DNA of 25,965 nucleotides, taken from IMG/VR virus record IMGVR_UViG_3300025120_000479, positions 1 to 25,965 of that record, one strand, 5' to 3'. This document shows, one piece after another, positions 1-10,300 of this stretch. This DNA comes from a virus. Below the pieces are notes generated by a model. That model saw only the letters and a list, made by a program, of their open reading frames with translations. It made no database searches and had not been told where the DNA came from. Positions within the stretch are counted from its first letter, which is position 1, and every line of letters begins with the position of its first letter. A program made the position numbers and the translations under genes.

Positions 1-360
1 GTGCGTACTAGTTCGGCGGCTAATGCCCCACTGGTGCGGTCCTACGAGATAAACCAATCAACCGGCGGTCTGTCGGTCCTGATGACTAACGAGACCAGCA
101 TTTATATAGATTACCAGAAGGCGGTGCCAGAAGCGCAGATGCCGCCGTATTTTATCACGCTAATGGTGTACCAGCTTGCCTGGCACTTGGCCGAGGTTAT
201 CACTGACCAGACCACCAAGTCACAATACTGGCGCTCCATTGCTCTTGGCTCACCGTCTGAGAACTTTCGCGGCGGCTGGCTGCGTCAGGCCATGTCTATG
301 GATAGCAGCGGCACACCGCCCAGCGTTATCTCTGATTACTTGTTGACTGACATCAGATGA
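1..360 (+). CDS. Tail tubular protein A-like, C-terminal part (5' truncated)
   Basis: The reading frame is open from the first base, so the true start probably lies upstream of the window and only the last ~119 residues are seen. The tail-tube A protein (T7 gp11 type) forms the ring linking the portal to the tail nozzle in podoviruses. The fragment carries aromatic and helical stretches (PPYFITLMVYQLAWHLAEVI) and a C-terminal RGGWLRQAM segment that I recognise from marine podovirus proteins annotated this way. Strong support comes from position: it overlaps the tail tubular B-like gene by ATGA, the order T7-like phages use. The alternative is a head-completion or adaptor protein in the same place. 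Family assignment is from memory of the pattern, not a search. Confidence 0.6.
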   Translation: MRTSSAANAPLVRSYEINQSTGGLSVLMTNETSIYIDYQKAVPEAQMPPYFITLMVYQLAWHLAEVITDQTTKSQYWRSIALGSPSENFRGGWLRQAMSMDSSGTPPSVISDYLLTDIR

Positions 361-2762
361 GTAGAACCCAACAATATCAAGCGTCCTTCACAGTCGGTGA
401 ACTGGACCCGTTGTTGCGCGGTCGCATTGACTTGCAACAATACTATTCAAGCGTGGACCTTGCCGACAATGTTGTGTTCGAACCCCAAGGCGGGTTCTCT
501 CGGCGCCCAGGCACCCGGTTCGTGCATGACCTCACTGCCGACAATCCCAACAACAGTGTAATGCTCATACCGTTTGAGTTCAGCACCACCCAAAAATTTA
601 TGATTGTGGCCTCTGCCTACAATACCAGTTCGACCATCCGCTTTCGCTTCTTTGCAGACCAAACAGCCCTGACTAGTCTCAACCAATCGTTCACAGTGAC
701 GGTCACAGATTATGCAAATATCGCTGTGGGTGCCGCCTTGGTATTTAAACTGGCTGATGGAACAGCACACACTCTGACTGCACTTGCTGGTGGCTCTGGT
801 AGCCCAACTGACACCGAAGGCGTCACCCGTGATTTTCGCCCGCACACTTCCAATGATGTCACGGCCCAGCGCCTGGCAACTGCCATTGATGGCATTGATG
901 GTTTCACTTGTGCCCAGCCCGCCGCCAACGTCATCACCATACAAAGAGATACACCCGGCACTGGAAGTTTAGACGTTACAACCAGCGATGCCGTGCGCTT
1001 GGCCAAAACAGATTTTACGAATAACAGCTATATAGATTTAGCGGTTGGCACCCTTTATAACGTCAGCGCCTTTGACCTCCAAAAACTATACTTTACGCAA
1101 AGCGCGGACACGCTTATCTGTACGCATGAGAACTTCGCGCCGTTTAAAATTACGAGAGGCGCTAACAACGAAACTTGGACGGTCGCGGCATTGACCCTGA
1201 CCAAGCCACAAAGCGCATTCACAATAGCAACGAGCAACCCTGCGGGCAGCATCACGCCTAACGCTGTCACCGGCATAGTCAAAGTTACCGCATCCAGCGG
1301 GGTTTTCACTACTGACCATGTCGGCCAGTACATTAACGTAACCAACAATTTTGGCCGTGCCCGTATTTTTGAGCGTAAGTCCAGCACTGTAGTCAATGTC
1401 ATAACCGAGGTGCCTTTTGCTGAAGAAGACACCGCAATCTCCAACGGGTCTTGGGAGCTAGAAACTGGCTATGAGGACTGTTGGTCGGACACACGCGGCT
1501 GGCCTAGAACGTGTACGTTCCACGAAGGTCGCTTGTATTTTGGTGGCAGTGCGTCAGAACCCGCAACGCTATTTGGTTCCAAAGTATCCGACTTCTTCAA
1601 CTTCAAAGCCTCAGAGGCGCTGGATGACGATGCCATAAAAGTCACCCTAGCCACCGATAGCGTCAACGCCATTACCGCCCTGCGCTCTGGCCGTGACTTG
1701 CAAATATTCACCACAGGGGCCGAGTTCTTTGTGCCTCAAGCCGACCTCACGCCAATCACGCCGAGCAATGTCACGGTCAAGTCTGCCACACGGCGCGGGT
1801 CCAAGCTGGGATTGCGCCCACAAGCTGCCGAAGGCGGTACGCTGTTTATGTCCAAAGAGGGCAAAGCATTGCGTGAAATGTTGTTCTCTGATGTGGAACT
1901 GTCCTATGTAGCCAACAACATCAGCTTGCTTTGCAGTCACATGATACTGGACCCGCGACGCATGGCGCTTAGACCGGCTACAGACACCACCGAGGGCGAT
2001 TTGCTGATGGTGGTCAATGGTTCCTCAACAACGGGCTACAGAGCGGCTTCCACAGGCTTTGCGGGCAATATCGCGGCGTTCATGCTGAACCGCCCACAAC
2101 AGATTGTGGCGGCTAGTACGTTTAGCACTGACGGTGATTTCATCGATGTCGCGGTTGATGGTGACACCATCTATTGCATCGTTAAAAGAACCATCGGTGG
2201 CGCGGCCAAATACTACATAGAAACATTCGACGATGACCGCACGACCGATTGCAGCTTGCAGTATTACGCCAACCCGGTCGCGCCTGACCAGGCACTGCCC
2301 AGCAACACAACGGCGGGGTCTCTCAGCCATCTTGAGGGCGAGGTGGTCAACATAATCCGCGATGATATTGTTGATGCCAACGACACGGTCGCATCAGGCA
2401 ATGCCACATTGGGCGGCGTTCCGGCAAGCTATGCCGAGGTGGGCCTTCCATTCACGCCTACGGTAACCACCCAGCCATTTGAGCCAAGGGCCGCATCTGG
2501 CTCCAGCCAATCAGCCCGGCGGCGGGTGGTCGAGGTAACGCCAATTTTAGACAGAGCGCAGAACCTAACGGTGCAAGGCAAAGAAGTTCAGTTACAAACC
2601 CTGCCCTTGTCTGGCACCGGGTCAGTACCGACCTTCACCGGCGTCAAAAAGCAAATGGGGTTTCTTGGCTATAGCCGTGATGCCCAGATAACAATTAGCC
2701 AGAGCAAGCCGGTTTTCTTCACGGTCCTGGCCCTTGATTACAAAGTGAGTGTTGGAGCATGA
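357..2762 (+). CDS. Tail tubular protein B-like (nozzle) protein
   Basis: 801 residues, close to T7 gp12 (about 794), which forms the nozzle of the short non-contractile tail. The N-terminus has the hallmark FTVGELDPLLRGR followed by a tyrosine-rich stretch and PQGGFSRRPGTRF (residues ~11-53), a signature shared by many podovirus nozzle or stabilisation proteins. The rest is rich in beta-strand-like, Thr/Val/Asn-rich sequence with no signal peptide or membrane segment, as expected for a beta-propeller-like structural protein. It starts by ATGA overlap with the preceding tail gene and ends by ATGA overlap with the small core protein gene, so it is translationally coupled in the virion operon. 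Function is inferred from the family signature, length and context. Confidence 0.8.
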   Translation: MSRTQQYQASFTVGELDPLLRGRIDLQQYYSSVDLADNVVFEPQGGFSRRPGTRFVHDLTADNPNNSVMLIPFEFSTTQKFMIVASAYNTSSTIRFRFFADQTALTSLNQSFTVTVTDYANIAVGAALVFKLADGTAHTLTALAGGSGSPTDTEGVTRDFRPHTSNDVTAQRLATAIDGIDGFTCAQPAANVITIQRDTPGTGSLDVTTSDAVRLAKTDFTNNSYIDLAVGTLYNVSAFDLQKLYFTQSADTLICTHENFAPFKITRGANNETWTVAALTLTKPQSAFTIATSNPAGSITPNAVTGIVKVTASSGVFTTDHVGQYINVTNNFGRARIFERKSSTVVNVITEVPFAEEDTAISNGSWELETGYEDCWSDTRGWPRTCTFHEGRLYFGGSASEPATLFGSKVSDFFNFKASEALDDDAIKVTLATDSVNAITALRSGRDLQIFTTGAEFFVPQADLTPITPSNVTVKSATRRGSKLGLRPQAAEGGTLFMSKEGKALREMLFSDVELSYVANNISLLCSHMILDPRRMALRPATDTTEGDLLMVVNGSSTTGYRAASTGFAGNIAAFMLNRPQQIVAASTFSTDGDFIDVAVDGDTIYCIVKRTIGGAAKYYIETFDDDRTTDCSLQYYANPVAPDQALPSNTTAGSLSHLEGEVVNIIRDDIVDANDTVASGNATLGGVPASYAEVGLPFTPTVTTQPFEPRAASGSSQSARRRVVEVTPILDRAQNLTVQGKEVQLQTLPLSGTGSVPTFTGVKKQMGFLGYSRDAQITISQSKPVFFTVLALDYKVSVGA

Positions 2763-3325
2763 GTGGCGTAGAAATAGCTCTTCTTGGGGCACTTGCTGCC
2801 TCATCAGCGGCGGCAGGGTTTGCTAAGGTTAAGTCGGCCAAGTACCAGCGCAACAGCTACTATTCGCAAGCGCGACAGGCTGAACTAAAAGGCCGCACTG
2901 ACGCCCTTGCATACAAGCGCGAAGGCATAGACATCTTGCGAAACGTGCAGAAGACAATGGCCACGGCCAATGTTCGTGCCGCCGCTGGTGGCCTTGCGCC
3001 GTTTGTGTCGGGCGAAAGCAACGACTTAATTAACATAGCGAGTATGCGGGGGGCCGCTGACGAGTTCTCGGTGCAAACTGACAATGCCTCGCTGGCACAA
3101 AGCATGTCCCAAGCACAAGCCGACAATCTCCGCACTGCCGGTGACGTTGGCGTTAAAATGGCGCGGAAAAATGCCAAAATATCGTTTGTGCAAACAATGG
3201 TTCAAGGCGGTCTGATGGCGGGCAGCGGGGGCGGTGGTAGTAATTTTGCTGGAGGTTACACGGGCAACGCTACGGGCGTAGGCTACGGCTCAGGGGCAAC
3301 ACTTGATGCGGGACAAGTGGGCTAA
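2759..3325 (+). CDS. Small internal virion protein (T7 gp14-like)
   Basis: 188 residues, near the ~196 of T7 gp14, and in the gp14 position just after the nozzle gene. Internal virion proteins sit in the capsid core and are ejected to build a channel through the host envelope. The N-terminus (residues 4-22) is a small-residue hydrophobic segment that could enter membranes. It is followed by a long Ala/Gln-rich helical region with charged residues (about 25-140) and a glycine-rich tail (GSGGGGSNFAGGYTGNATG, about residues 155-175). It overlaps its upstream neighbour by ATGA and its downstream neighbour by TAATG. No enzyme motif is visible. Confidence 0.7.
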   Translation: MSGVEIALLGALAASSAAAGFAKVKSAKYQRNSYYSQARQAELKGRTDALAYKREGIDILRNVQKTMATANVRAAAGGLAPFVSGESNDLINIASMRGAADEFSVQTDNASLAQSMSQAQADNLRTAGDVGVKMARKNAKISFVQTMVQGGLMAGSGGGGSNFAGGYTGNATGVGYGSGATLDAGQVG

Positions 3326-3969
3326 TGGCTGAACGTCCCACATATCAGCGTCGAGGCGCACAACTGCGAATGCCGACATTCCAGGATGCGGTGGGTCAGG
3401 TTGCGGCTAGAGGTGCGGCACAAACAGGGCAAGCACTAGACCGTATGACCCAGTTCTTTTTGCAACAAACTGAGCAACAAGCTGAAATTGCGGGCGCAGA
3501 ATATGGGGCACTACACGCGCCCACAAAGAAACAAATTGAGGATGCGTACAAATCAGGCGGTGCAGTAGATATGCCCGGTGGCAATCTGACTGTGTTCGAC
3601 CGTGCCGCCAAGCGGGCCGCATACAATATGGCCAGCGACCAACTGGAAATGCTGACCCGCGAAAAAATATCAGAGATTGTGCTGGGCGCTTATCAAAGCA
3701 AAATACCGGCAGACGATTTGGCCGAGAGTATTGACGCAGTGATTGCTGGCTATGCGGGCACGTTCGACCAAGAAGCTCCAACGGTTGCGGTTCAGTTCCG
3801 CGCCAAAATGGGCATCTTCGCCAATAACGAGTTTGAGGCATACAGCAAATGGAAGATTGGTCAGAACAAGACTAATTTCTTAGCAACTATTTTGGCCGCA
3901 CATAAACAAGAAGACATGGGCAATACTTTTGAAAATGGCCTGACCAATACGCTACCGGGGGGGAACTAA
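3325..3969 (+). CDS. Internal virion protein, N-terminal half or separate ORF
   Basis: 214 residues, mostly predicted helical, Ala/Gln-rich, with an N-terminal basic stretch (TYQRRGAQLRMP) and no membrane segment. It sits where T7 encodes core protein gp15 and probably supplies the first third of a gp15-like core protein. It starts at a TAATG overlap with the gp14-like gene. Its last codons are CCG GGG GGG AAC TAA. The seven Gs at 3957-3963 lie in the phase needed for a -1 slip into the next ORF, giving a product of about 655 residues, comparable to T7 gp15 (about 747). Either the two ORFs are separate, or they are joined by programmed frameshifting, or one G is missing from the assembly. I favour a joined product. 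Confidence 0.6.
   Translation: MAERPTYQRRGAQLRMPTFQDAVGQVAARGAAQTGQALDRMTQFFLQQTEQQAEIAGAEYGALHAPTKKQIEDAYKSGGAVDMPGGNLTVFDRAAKRAAYNMASDQLEMLTREKISEIVLGAYQSKIPADDLAESIDAVIAGYAGTFDQEAPTVAVQFRAKMGIFANNEFEAYSKWKIGQNKTNFLATILAAHKQEDMGNTFENGLTNTLPGGN
3957..3963 (+). other. Candidate -1 slippery heptamer (G GGG GGG)
   Basis: Seven consecutive Gs. In the frame of the upstream 214-residue ORF they read G GGG GGG, the X XXY YYZ arrangement used for -1 ribosomal frameshifting, just before an AAC TAA end. The downstream 440-residue ORF is in the -1 frame. Its frame is open only from 3933 upstream of its ATG (TGA at 3930-3932), so a shift has to occur in a short window that contains this run. The run also lies at the right place to act as a G-rich ribosome-binding site for the ATG at 3969. 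Confidence 0.5.
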
Positions 3970-5291
3970 TGGCTGAACAACCGGGCGCTATTAGACAATA
4001 CGTTAAAAACGTAGAGGGCGAAATTAGAGGGGTTGGTAATTACCCTGCAGGACTACGAGACCAATATTCGCGAGAGTCAGCCGCTGGAATAGATACCAAT
4101 TATTATTATTACAATGACGGTAAAAGAAATACCGGTGAGCGTATTGTTAAGCCACGGCTTAGACCTATTCCAACATTTGTTGAGCTTGTGCAAATGGAGA
4201 AGCTAGAGAGGTTGCAGCTGTACGCCGGTGCGGGCATGACCGCCTCGCAAATGACAGCTGCGGCTAACAACTTTGACAACGTACGCAAAGAAAAAGCGTT
4301 GAAGGTATTGGTTGACCAAGCGTTTGCTGGAAAGGTCAGCGAGCTTGTGCCAGTTATCCAAGCGGGCAATGTTGATAAACTACGCGACAATAACGGCGTG
4401 TATAATTCTGTGACGTACTTGCACAGTATTGGAATGCCTTACAGAGACATTGCTACTGAATTGCAAAAGCGAGAGATGGCAGAACTAAATTACCAAGAGG
4501 CGTTGGAAAGACAGAGCAACGCAAAAGCTGAAAAAACCGAAACAAAGCTTACCGGCGATGCGACCCTCGCAATGCTTGCGGGCGATGACGGTGCCTTCGC
4601 CGCGGCAGTCAACCAAATAGCTTTGACAGACAAAAACAAAGCAGCGGACTTGGAAAAGCAATATGCTGAAGCGGGCAACGACCGGCTGACCAGTGATTCA
4701 GGAGCCATAGACTTCTTAGACGGCAAGGGCATTGAATTGTCTTATGCAGATGTGTTTAGCCAACTTCTTAAATTAAGCGATGCCGACAAAAAAAAATATT
4801 CGGATATTGTAAAAACATATGAGAGCGATGAGTTCACCGCCGCAAAAACAATTATTGCTGGCCAAATGAAAATATCAGTTCGCATACAAGACATGGCGGC
4901 TGATGATAAGAACCTAGCCCGGCATGGCATATTCAGACAAATTATAGGTGAACTCCAATTGCGAAAGGTTATGGCCGCAAGAAATAATGAAAACTTTGAC
5001 GCGATAGAAGTGGGCAACGCTCTGGTGAAACAAATGTTTACTGAGCATCAGGCTATAGAGTTCCAAGAAGACAAGAACTCGGCGCGGAGCATTTTAGGCG
5101 CAGTAAATAGCGACGAACTGAAGGGCACTGACAACCAACTTGACCTTGATGATTTTGCAGGGGCACAAACATATTTTGAAAGTGTTTTAACCAGCCTCAA
5201 AGACGGCGATAGGGTGGGAAGGTTTAAACCAAACGACATTCAACTTGTTGAAATGTACATTAACGCAATGAAAAAGGCGCAAGGGCAATGA
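3969..5291 (+). CDS. Internal virion protein, C-terminal half or separate ORF (gp15-like region)
   Basis: 440 residues, hydrophilic and strongly helical, with Lys/Asp/Glu-rich stretches and no membrane segment or recognisable enzymatic motif. By position, between the gp14-like and larger ejected proteins, it belongs to the capsid inner core. An ATG overlaps the previous stop (TAATG), so it could be translated alone by coupling. The reading frame is also entered by a -1 slip at the seven-G run at 3957-3963, adding Glu-Leu before the Met. The ORF is visibly more A/T-rich at third positions than the genes on either side (runs such as tattattattacaatg near 4100), which suggests a different history. 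It ends by ATGA overlap with the next gene. Confidence 0.65.
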   Translation: MAEQPGAIRQYVKNVEGEIRGVGNYPAGLRDQYSRESAAGIDTNYYYYNDGKRNTGERIVKPRLRPIPTFVELVQMEKLERLQLYAGAGMTASQMTAAANNFDNVRKEKALKVLVDQAFAGKVSELVPVIQAGNVDKLRDNNGVYNSVTYLHSIGMPYRDIATELQKREMAELNYQEALERQSNAKAEKTETKLTGDATLAMLAGDDGAFAAAVNQIALTDKNKAADLEKQYAEAGNDRLTSDSGAIDFLDGKGIELSYADVFSQLLKLSDADKKKYSDIVKTYESDEFTAAKTIIAGQMKISVRIQDMAADDKNLARHGIFRQIIGELQLRKVMAARNNENFDAIEVGNALVKQMFTEHQAIEFQEDKNSARSILGAVNSDELKGTDNQLDLDDFAGAQTYFESVLTSLKDGDRVGRFKPNDIQLVEMYINAMKKAQGQ

Positions 5292-7309
5292 GCGAACTAT
5301 TCAACGCCCGCGAACAGTCACACGCGACTAGGCAGCAAGTGGGCCACAAGGTCTATATCACCGGCAAAGGCGCATCCTACACCCCGCCACCGCCACCGCC
5401 TGGTCTTCTTAGCAAAGCTGGTGAGGTTGCAATGTCTGCCGGTGAGGCTGTGGTTGATGCAGCAATGGACCCGGTTGGAACTGCAAAAGCAACTGGCAGG
5501 GCCGTGGCTGGGGGTCTGCGCGATTTCTCCCAAGGCGTCATTGACCTCAGTTCAGAACTTGGTGGCATGATTGAGACAAACGTGGGCAGCTTGGGCTATC
5601 TCAACGTGGATGAGAACGGCGTAAATTGGAGCAAAGAACCGCCCGCCGGTGCCCAGCCAGGACAGCTTGGCGATTTACCTGATGTGCCAAAAGGCGATAG
5701 CATGGCCGAGGGCTTTGCGCGGGGGCTAGTTCAGTTCGCGGCGGGCATGGCAGCGGCCCCGGTTCGCGGTGCGGGCATGGGCGCAAATATGCTGCGTTCT
5801 GGTTTTGCTGATGCTTTGCTGAACCCAGAAGAGGGTAACCTGTCATCATTGCTCAAAGGCATGGGTTTAGACTACGCCGTCTTGGATTACTTAGACAGCA
5901 AAGTTGACAGCGATGCAGGGCCAGAGGAACGACTAAAGGCGCGGATATTGCAAGCGGTTGAAGGCACAGCCATCGGCGTTCCAATCGATGTGGTCATGTA
6001 CGGGTTTCGCCTCATACGGTCTAACAAGGAAGCGGTCGAGGCAGTAAAAGAAACACTGGCTCAAGCACCACCGCCAACTGATACGCAAGTTATGCCTAGC
6101 CAATCGTTCTTTGATAAGGCGGGTGAAGCAACTGACAGGTTTGTTACTCAGGCCGCAACTACAACAGATGAAGTGGCAACAAGTGCCGCCCGCGCAACTG
6201 ATGAATTTGTATCACCGACCGCGCAGCCACCAGCGGGTCAGGCTGTAACTGGTGACCTTAGCAAACAGATAGATGAGGCGAGAGCCGCTTACGAGGCGTC
6301 ACCGAATGACCCCCAGCTACGCCTAGACTATTTTGATTTACGCAAGCAACGCGATGCTGACCCTGTTGCACAAGTCCAGCCGCCCACTGACGCAGAACCG
6401 GGCATCATTGCGTTTCACGGTTCGGCGGCTGACTTTGACCAGTTTCGGCTTGAAAAGATTGGCACCGGCGAAGGGGCGCAAGCGTATGGCTATGGGCTTT
6501 ACTTTGCTGACAAAGAGGCCATTGCAGACTTCTACCGTGGCGCATTAACTGACGCACCATTTGACTATAAGATTGACGGGCAGTCTGTCAGTGAGATGTA
6601 TCGCAATGCCGTCTATGCTGAGAATTACGAACTTGCGGACGTACTTGAACAAGTGCAATTGCATGACACGCCTAAGACAATAAAGGCGAAGTTCACAGTC
6701 GAGAACGGCTATACCCAAGAGACTGCCGACTTCGTTGCTGACCTTGATTATGACAAACTGACAGGCGTTGATGTTGATGGCAAAGAGATACCGCTTGGCC
6801 GCATATACAAAGTTGGTTTGACGCCCAAGCCAGATGACTTGCTTGACTATGACAAGCCGCTAAGTTCTCAGTCTAAGAACGTGCAAGCTGCATTTAAAAA
6901 GGTATTTTACGATAATTTTATAAAAGGTGATGCTGATTTAGAGGCGCTGTTTGCAAGCCCTAACGCATTATCAATGCAAGACATGGGCCTTTTCAACAAA
7001 AGCACAGGGGCACAGGCTTATAGGGAATTAGCTGACAGGCTTGGCAAAACAATAAGACCGGTGCCGCTTTCAGCGGATGGCACCATGATGCCAACTGAAC
7101 AAATAGCTTCAAATGCTTTGTTTGAAGCTGGCATTCCCGGCATCAAATACCTTGACGGGAACTCCCGTAACTCTGGGGCGGGTTCAACAAACTACGTCAT
7201 ATTTGATGACAGCATGATTAAGATTTTAGAGAAATACGGCATTGTCGGGCCTGTCGCCATATCGGCAGCGGCGGCGTCAAAAGGCGGGCAAAAGGATGAC
7301 GAGACATGA
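5288..7309 (+). CDS. Internal virion protein with C-terminal polyvalent-type ADP-ribosyltransferase domain
   Basis: 673 residues. The N-terminal ~330 are Ala/Gly-rich and helical after a proline run (TPPPPPPG, about residues 32-39). A coiled, charged linker follows. From about residue 372 the protein matches the ART-PolyVal pattern: IIAFHGSAADFDQF (His377-Gly378), GTGEGAQAYGYGLYFAD (392-408), then EAGIPGIKYLDG (613-624), NYVIFDD and a C-terminal IKILEKYG. ADP-ribosyltransferases move ADP-ribose from NAD+ to target proteins. In phages and conjugative elements this domain sits on large proteins delivered to the recipient cell. The location among ejected core proteins fits delivery with the genome. 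Which residues complete the catalytic triad (His377, the Tyr400-405 segment, a later acidic or polar residue) cannot be fixed by eye. Both ends overlap neighbours by ATGA. Confidence 0.75.
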   Translation: MSELFNAREQSHATRQQVGHKVYITGKGASYTPPPPPPGLLSKAGEVAMSAGEAVVDAAMDPVGTAKATGRAVAGGLRDFSQGVIDLSSELGGMIETNVGSLGYLNVDENGVNWSKEPPAGAQPGQLGDLPDVPKGDSMAEGFARGLVQFAAGMAAAPVRGAGMGANMLRSGFADALLNPEEGNLSSLLKGMGLDYAVLDYLDSKVDSDAGPEERLKARILQAVEGTAIGVPIDVVMYGFRLIRSNKEAVEAVKETLAQAPPPTDTQVMPSQSFFDKAGEATDRFVTQAATTTDEVATSAARATDEFVSPTAQPPAGQAVTGDLSKQIDEARAAYEASPNDPQLRLDYFDLRKQRDADPVAQVQPPTDAEPGIIAFHGSAADFDQFRLEKIGTGEGAQAYGYGLYFADKEAIADFYRGALTDAPFDYKIDGQSVSEMYRNAVYAENYELADVLEQVQLHDTPKTIKAKFTVENGYTQETADFVADLDYDKLTGVDVDGKEIPLGRIYKVGLTPKPDDLLDYDKPLSSQSKNVQAAFKKVFYDNFIKGDADLEALFASPNALSMQDMGLFNKSTGAQAYRELADRLGKTIRPVPLSADGTMMPTEQIASNALFEAGIPGIKYLDGNSRNSGAGSTNYVIFDDSMIKILEKYGIVGPVAISAAAASKGGQKDDET

Positions 7310-10300
7310 GCGTAGCTGACAGCCCAATACTTCCCCAGCCAGAAGCGCAACCACCAATGGTTGACGCCGGTGTAGCCGGTGACATGACGCCAGCAACTGA
7401 GGTCGAGCCGCAAGGCGTCGAGGTCGCGGGTCCACTCAAGGACGCGATTGGCGCGGCGGTCGGTGCAGTAGTTAAGCCGATTGATGAGTTTGTGGGGCGC
7501 GCTGAAGAGCGAACATATGGGCCACAGTCTGATGTGCCTATGGAAGCCGGACCCGGTGGCAGTATTATTATCCCAGCCTTGCCCAACCAAGACCTGGAGA
7601 CATTCAACAGAACTCTTAGCGAAGGCGGTTTTCAAAGCGGCATTAACTTGGGCCGCATTGGCGAGATATTTGACCAGCTAGACGCAAATACGCAAACGCG
7701 CATAGCCGGTGATGGCGGGTTCGACCTTGAGACAGTTCTAGACAACATCAAGCAAAACAATGTTGAACTGTTCCAGCACTTGCGCCGTGACAAAAAGACA
7801 ATGGACGAACTGGTAACGCTGGCAAATGCGACCGGCTTTGAAAACATCATGTTCAAGTTTCTCAACCGCAAGCCTGGCGAACTCGCGCCAGCCGAGGACG
7901 TTCTAGCTGGGATGGTTGGGGTCATTAAGTTGAGCCAAGAACTACAAGCCGGGGCAAGGTCCATTGTAAATGCAGCGGGCGACGATGCGCTTGAAGCCGC
8001 CGAGTTTAAAAAGTGGCGATTAATGCTCAGTTTGACAACCAACCTTGCCGCGCAGGTGTCCGGCAATGTCAGTGAAATGGGCCGAGGCCTTGCGGTCATA
8101 TCTAATATGTCCAAGTTAGATTTAAACTCAGGCGAATACGCAGAGCAACTTGATAGGTTTATTGCTGATTTAGACGAAGGTGAAATGCAATATCATGCCC
8201 ATGCGTTTCTTAGCATGGAGAACCCCGCCGCCCGTGCCAAGTACGCCGAAAAAGGCCCGATACAAAAGGGCTATGACTTTGCGATGGAGAACTACATTAA
8301 CGCTTTGCTGTCTGGCTTTCAGACCCACGCCGTTAATGTCGCGGGCAATGTAGGCTTTCAAATACAAACATTGGCCGAGACAGGCCTTGCAGGCGTTTTT
8401 GGTAACATTCGCACTGTCGGCGGGATGCGTGGCGAGATTGGTGACCAAGCGTATATGGGCGAGGCCACCGCTGAAGCGTTTGGCCTTTTAATGGCGCAAA
8501 AAGATGCCATGACCTTAATGGCCAAGACCTTTGTCACCGGCGAGAGTTCGGACGTAATCAACAAAATTGACTTACGAACCCAGCGGGCACTCGGCAGCAC
8601 TGACAATATGATTGATATTAAGAACTCACTGTTTGCCGGTGACTTCTCTAAGTCAGCCTGGGACACGTTAGGCATTGCCACCCGATTGTCGGGCCGGTTC
8701 TTAGCAACTGAAGACGAGTTCTTTAAGGTCATCACCCGCCGCCGAGTTCTATACCGTGAAGCGCACCGCGCTAGTCAGATGACGTACCAGAACGCCCGCA
8801 AGGCTGGGTCTAGCCGTGCTGACGCAAAGCAGCTTGCCAGCGATACATACACCAAAACAATGATGACCCCGCCTATTGCTGTTCAAAACATGATGACCGC
8901 CGAGGCCCGCAAGATGACGTTCCAAGGGCAACCGGCTGGGTTCTTCGGCAAAATGGGGCCAATGATTAACGACATACCGGGCATGAAAGTGATTGCGCCG
9001 TTCTACAACACGCCAACCAATATCATCAATGAAGCATTCGACCGCACTCTTAACTGGTCACCGATATACAAGGCGTTGAAGCAGAAGGTTACCGGCGAAG
9101 ACCTTATCTCCGGCAAAGAGTTCGACCGAGCTGCAGCAAAACTGGCTCTAGGCAATATGATAGCATTAACAATGTTTGGCTTGGCAAGTGGCGAGGACCA
9201 ACCTGACCGGAACATTATCATCACCGGGTATCTGGATGGGATTGAGGGCGTGATGGGCCTTGATGGTCTGGACTACAAAGTCACTGGCTCTATCGGCAAC
9301 TCACTTGAAAGCCGAGCATCTATTGCAGCCGCTGCCGGTGTGCCGCCCTACTCTATCGGTGTGTGGAATGACGAACTTCAAACCTATGAGTGGACTAGCT
9401 TCAGCCGCTTTGACCCGCTGTCGGCACTCTTGGCAATGGGCGCGGACATGGCTGAATATTCGCGGTACGGTGATGAGGCTGGCATGGTCGAACTGACGGC
9501 GGCGTATACGTTAGCCGTGGCAGAGTACGCAGAAAACATGCCGTTCCTGCAAGGCGTGTCAGAACTTAACAATGCGCTTTTTGGGCGCGGTGGCAGTCAA
9601 GAGAAGTTCATAGAAAGAATGCTGGCTTGGGTTGGCGAGGACTACGTTGGCAACCTTGCCACCAATGTTGCGGGCAACCTAGACCGTTCAACCTTTGGCT
9701 TGCTGTCGTATGCCGCTGAAACAATCTCAGGCGGCGAATATCCGCTTATTTCTCAAACCTCATACTTGGCGCAAATGGAGCGTATGCAGTACCCGACCAA
9801 GTCCAGTACTAAGTTGCCAGCCGGTGACATGCCTGGGACAGATATTCGATACACAGAGGCACCTGAGTTTATGCAGGGGTTTTACCGCGCATTACAAAAG
9901 GCCAAGGCAAGAAACCCGTTCTTCTCGCCAGAACTTAAACCCGGTCTCAGCTTTTGGGGTGATGAAATGGTGGCCGGTAATGGCACCCGCGCTAACCCCT
10001 TCAACCCGATGCGAACTAGCCAGGGCGAACTTAGCCGACTAGACGAGGAACTGATAAGATTGGTTGAGATTGGCGAGGGCCGGTTCGGCTTCCACCGCAA
10101 TCGCATTGGTGAAACATTATTAAATGATGAGCAATTTGACATGTTCATTAAAACAATAAACACGATTGATGAAAGCGGAAACATGCCGGGTGATGATGGC
10201 TATGACGCCGCCGAGACATTAAAGCTTGCAATGAGAATGCAGCTTAACAAAGAAGAATACATAGTAGCAAGTACCGATGCCGATAGGTTCGACCAATTGC

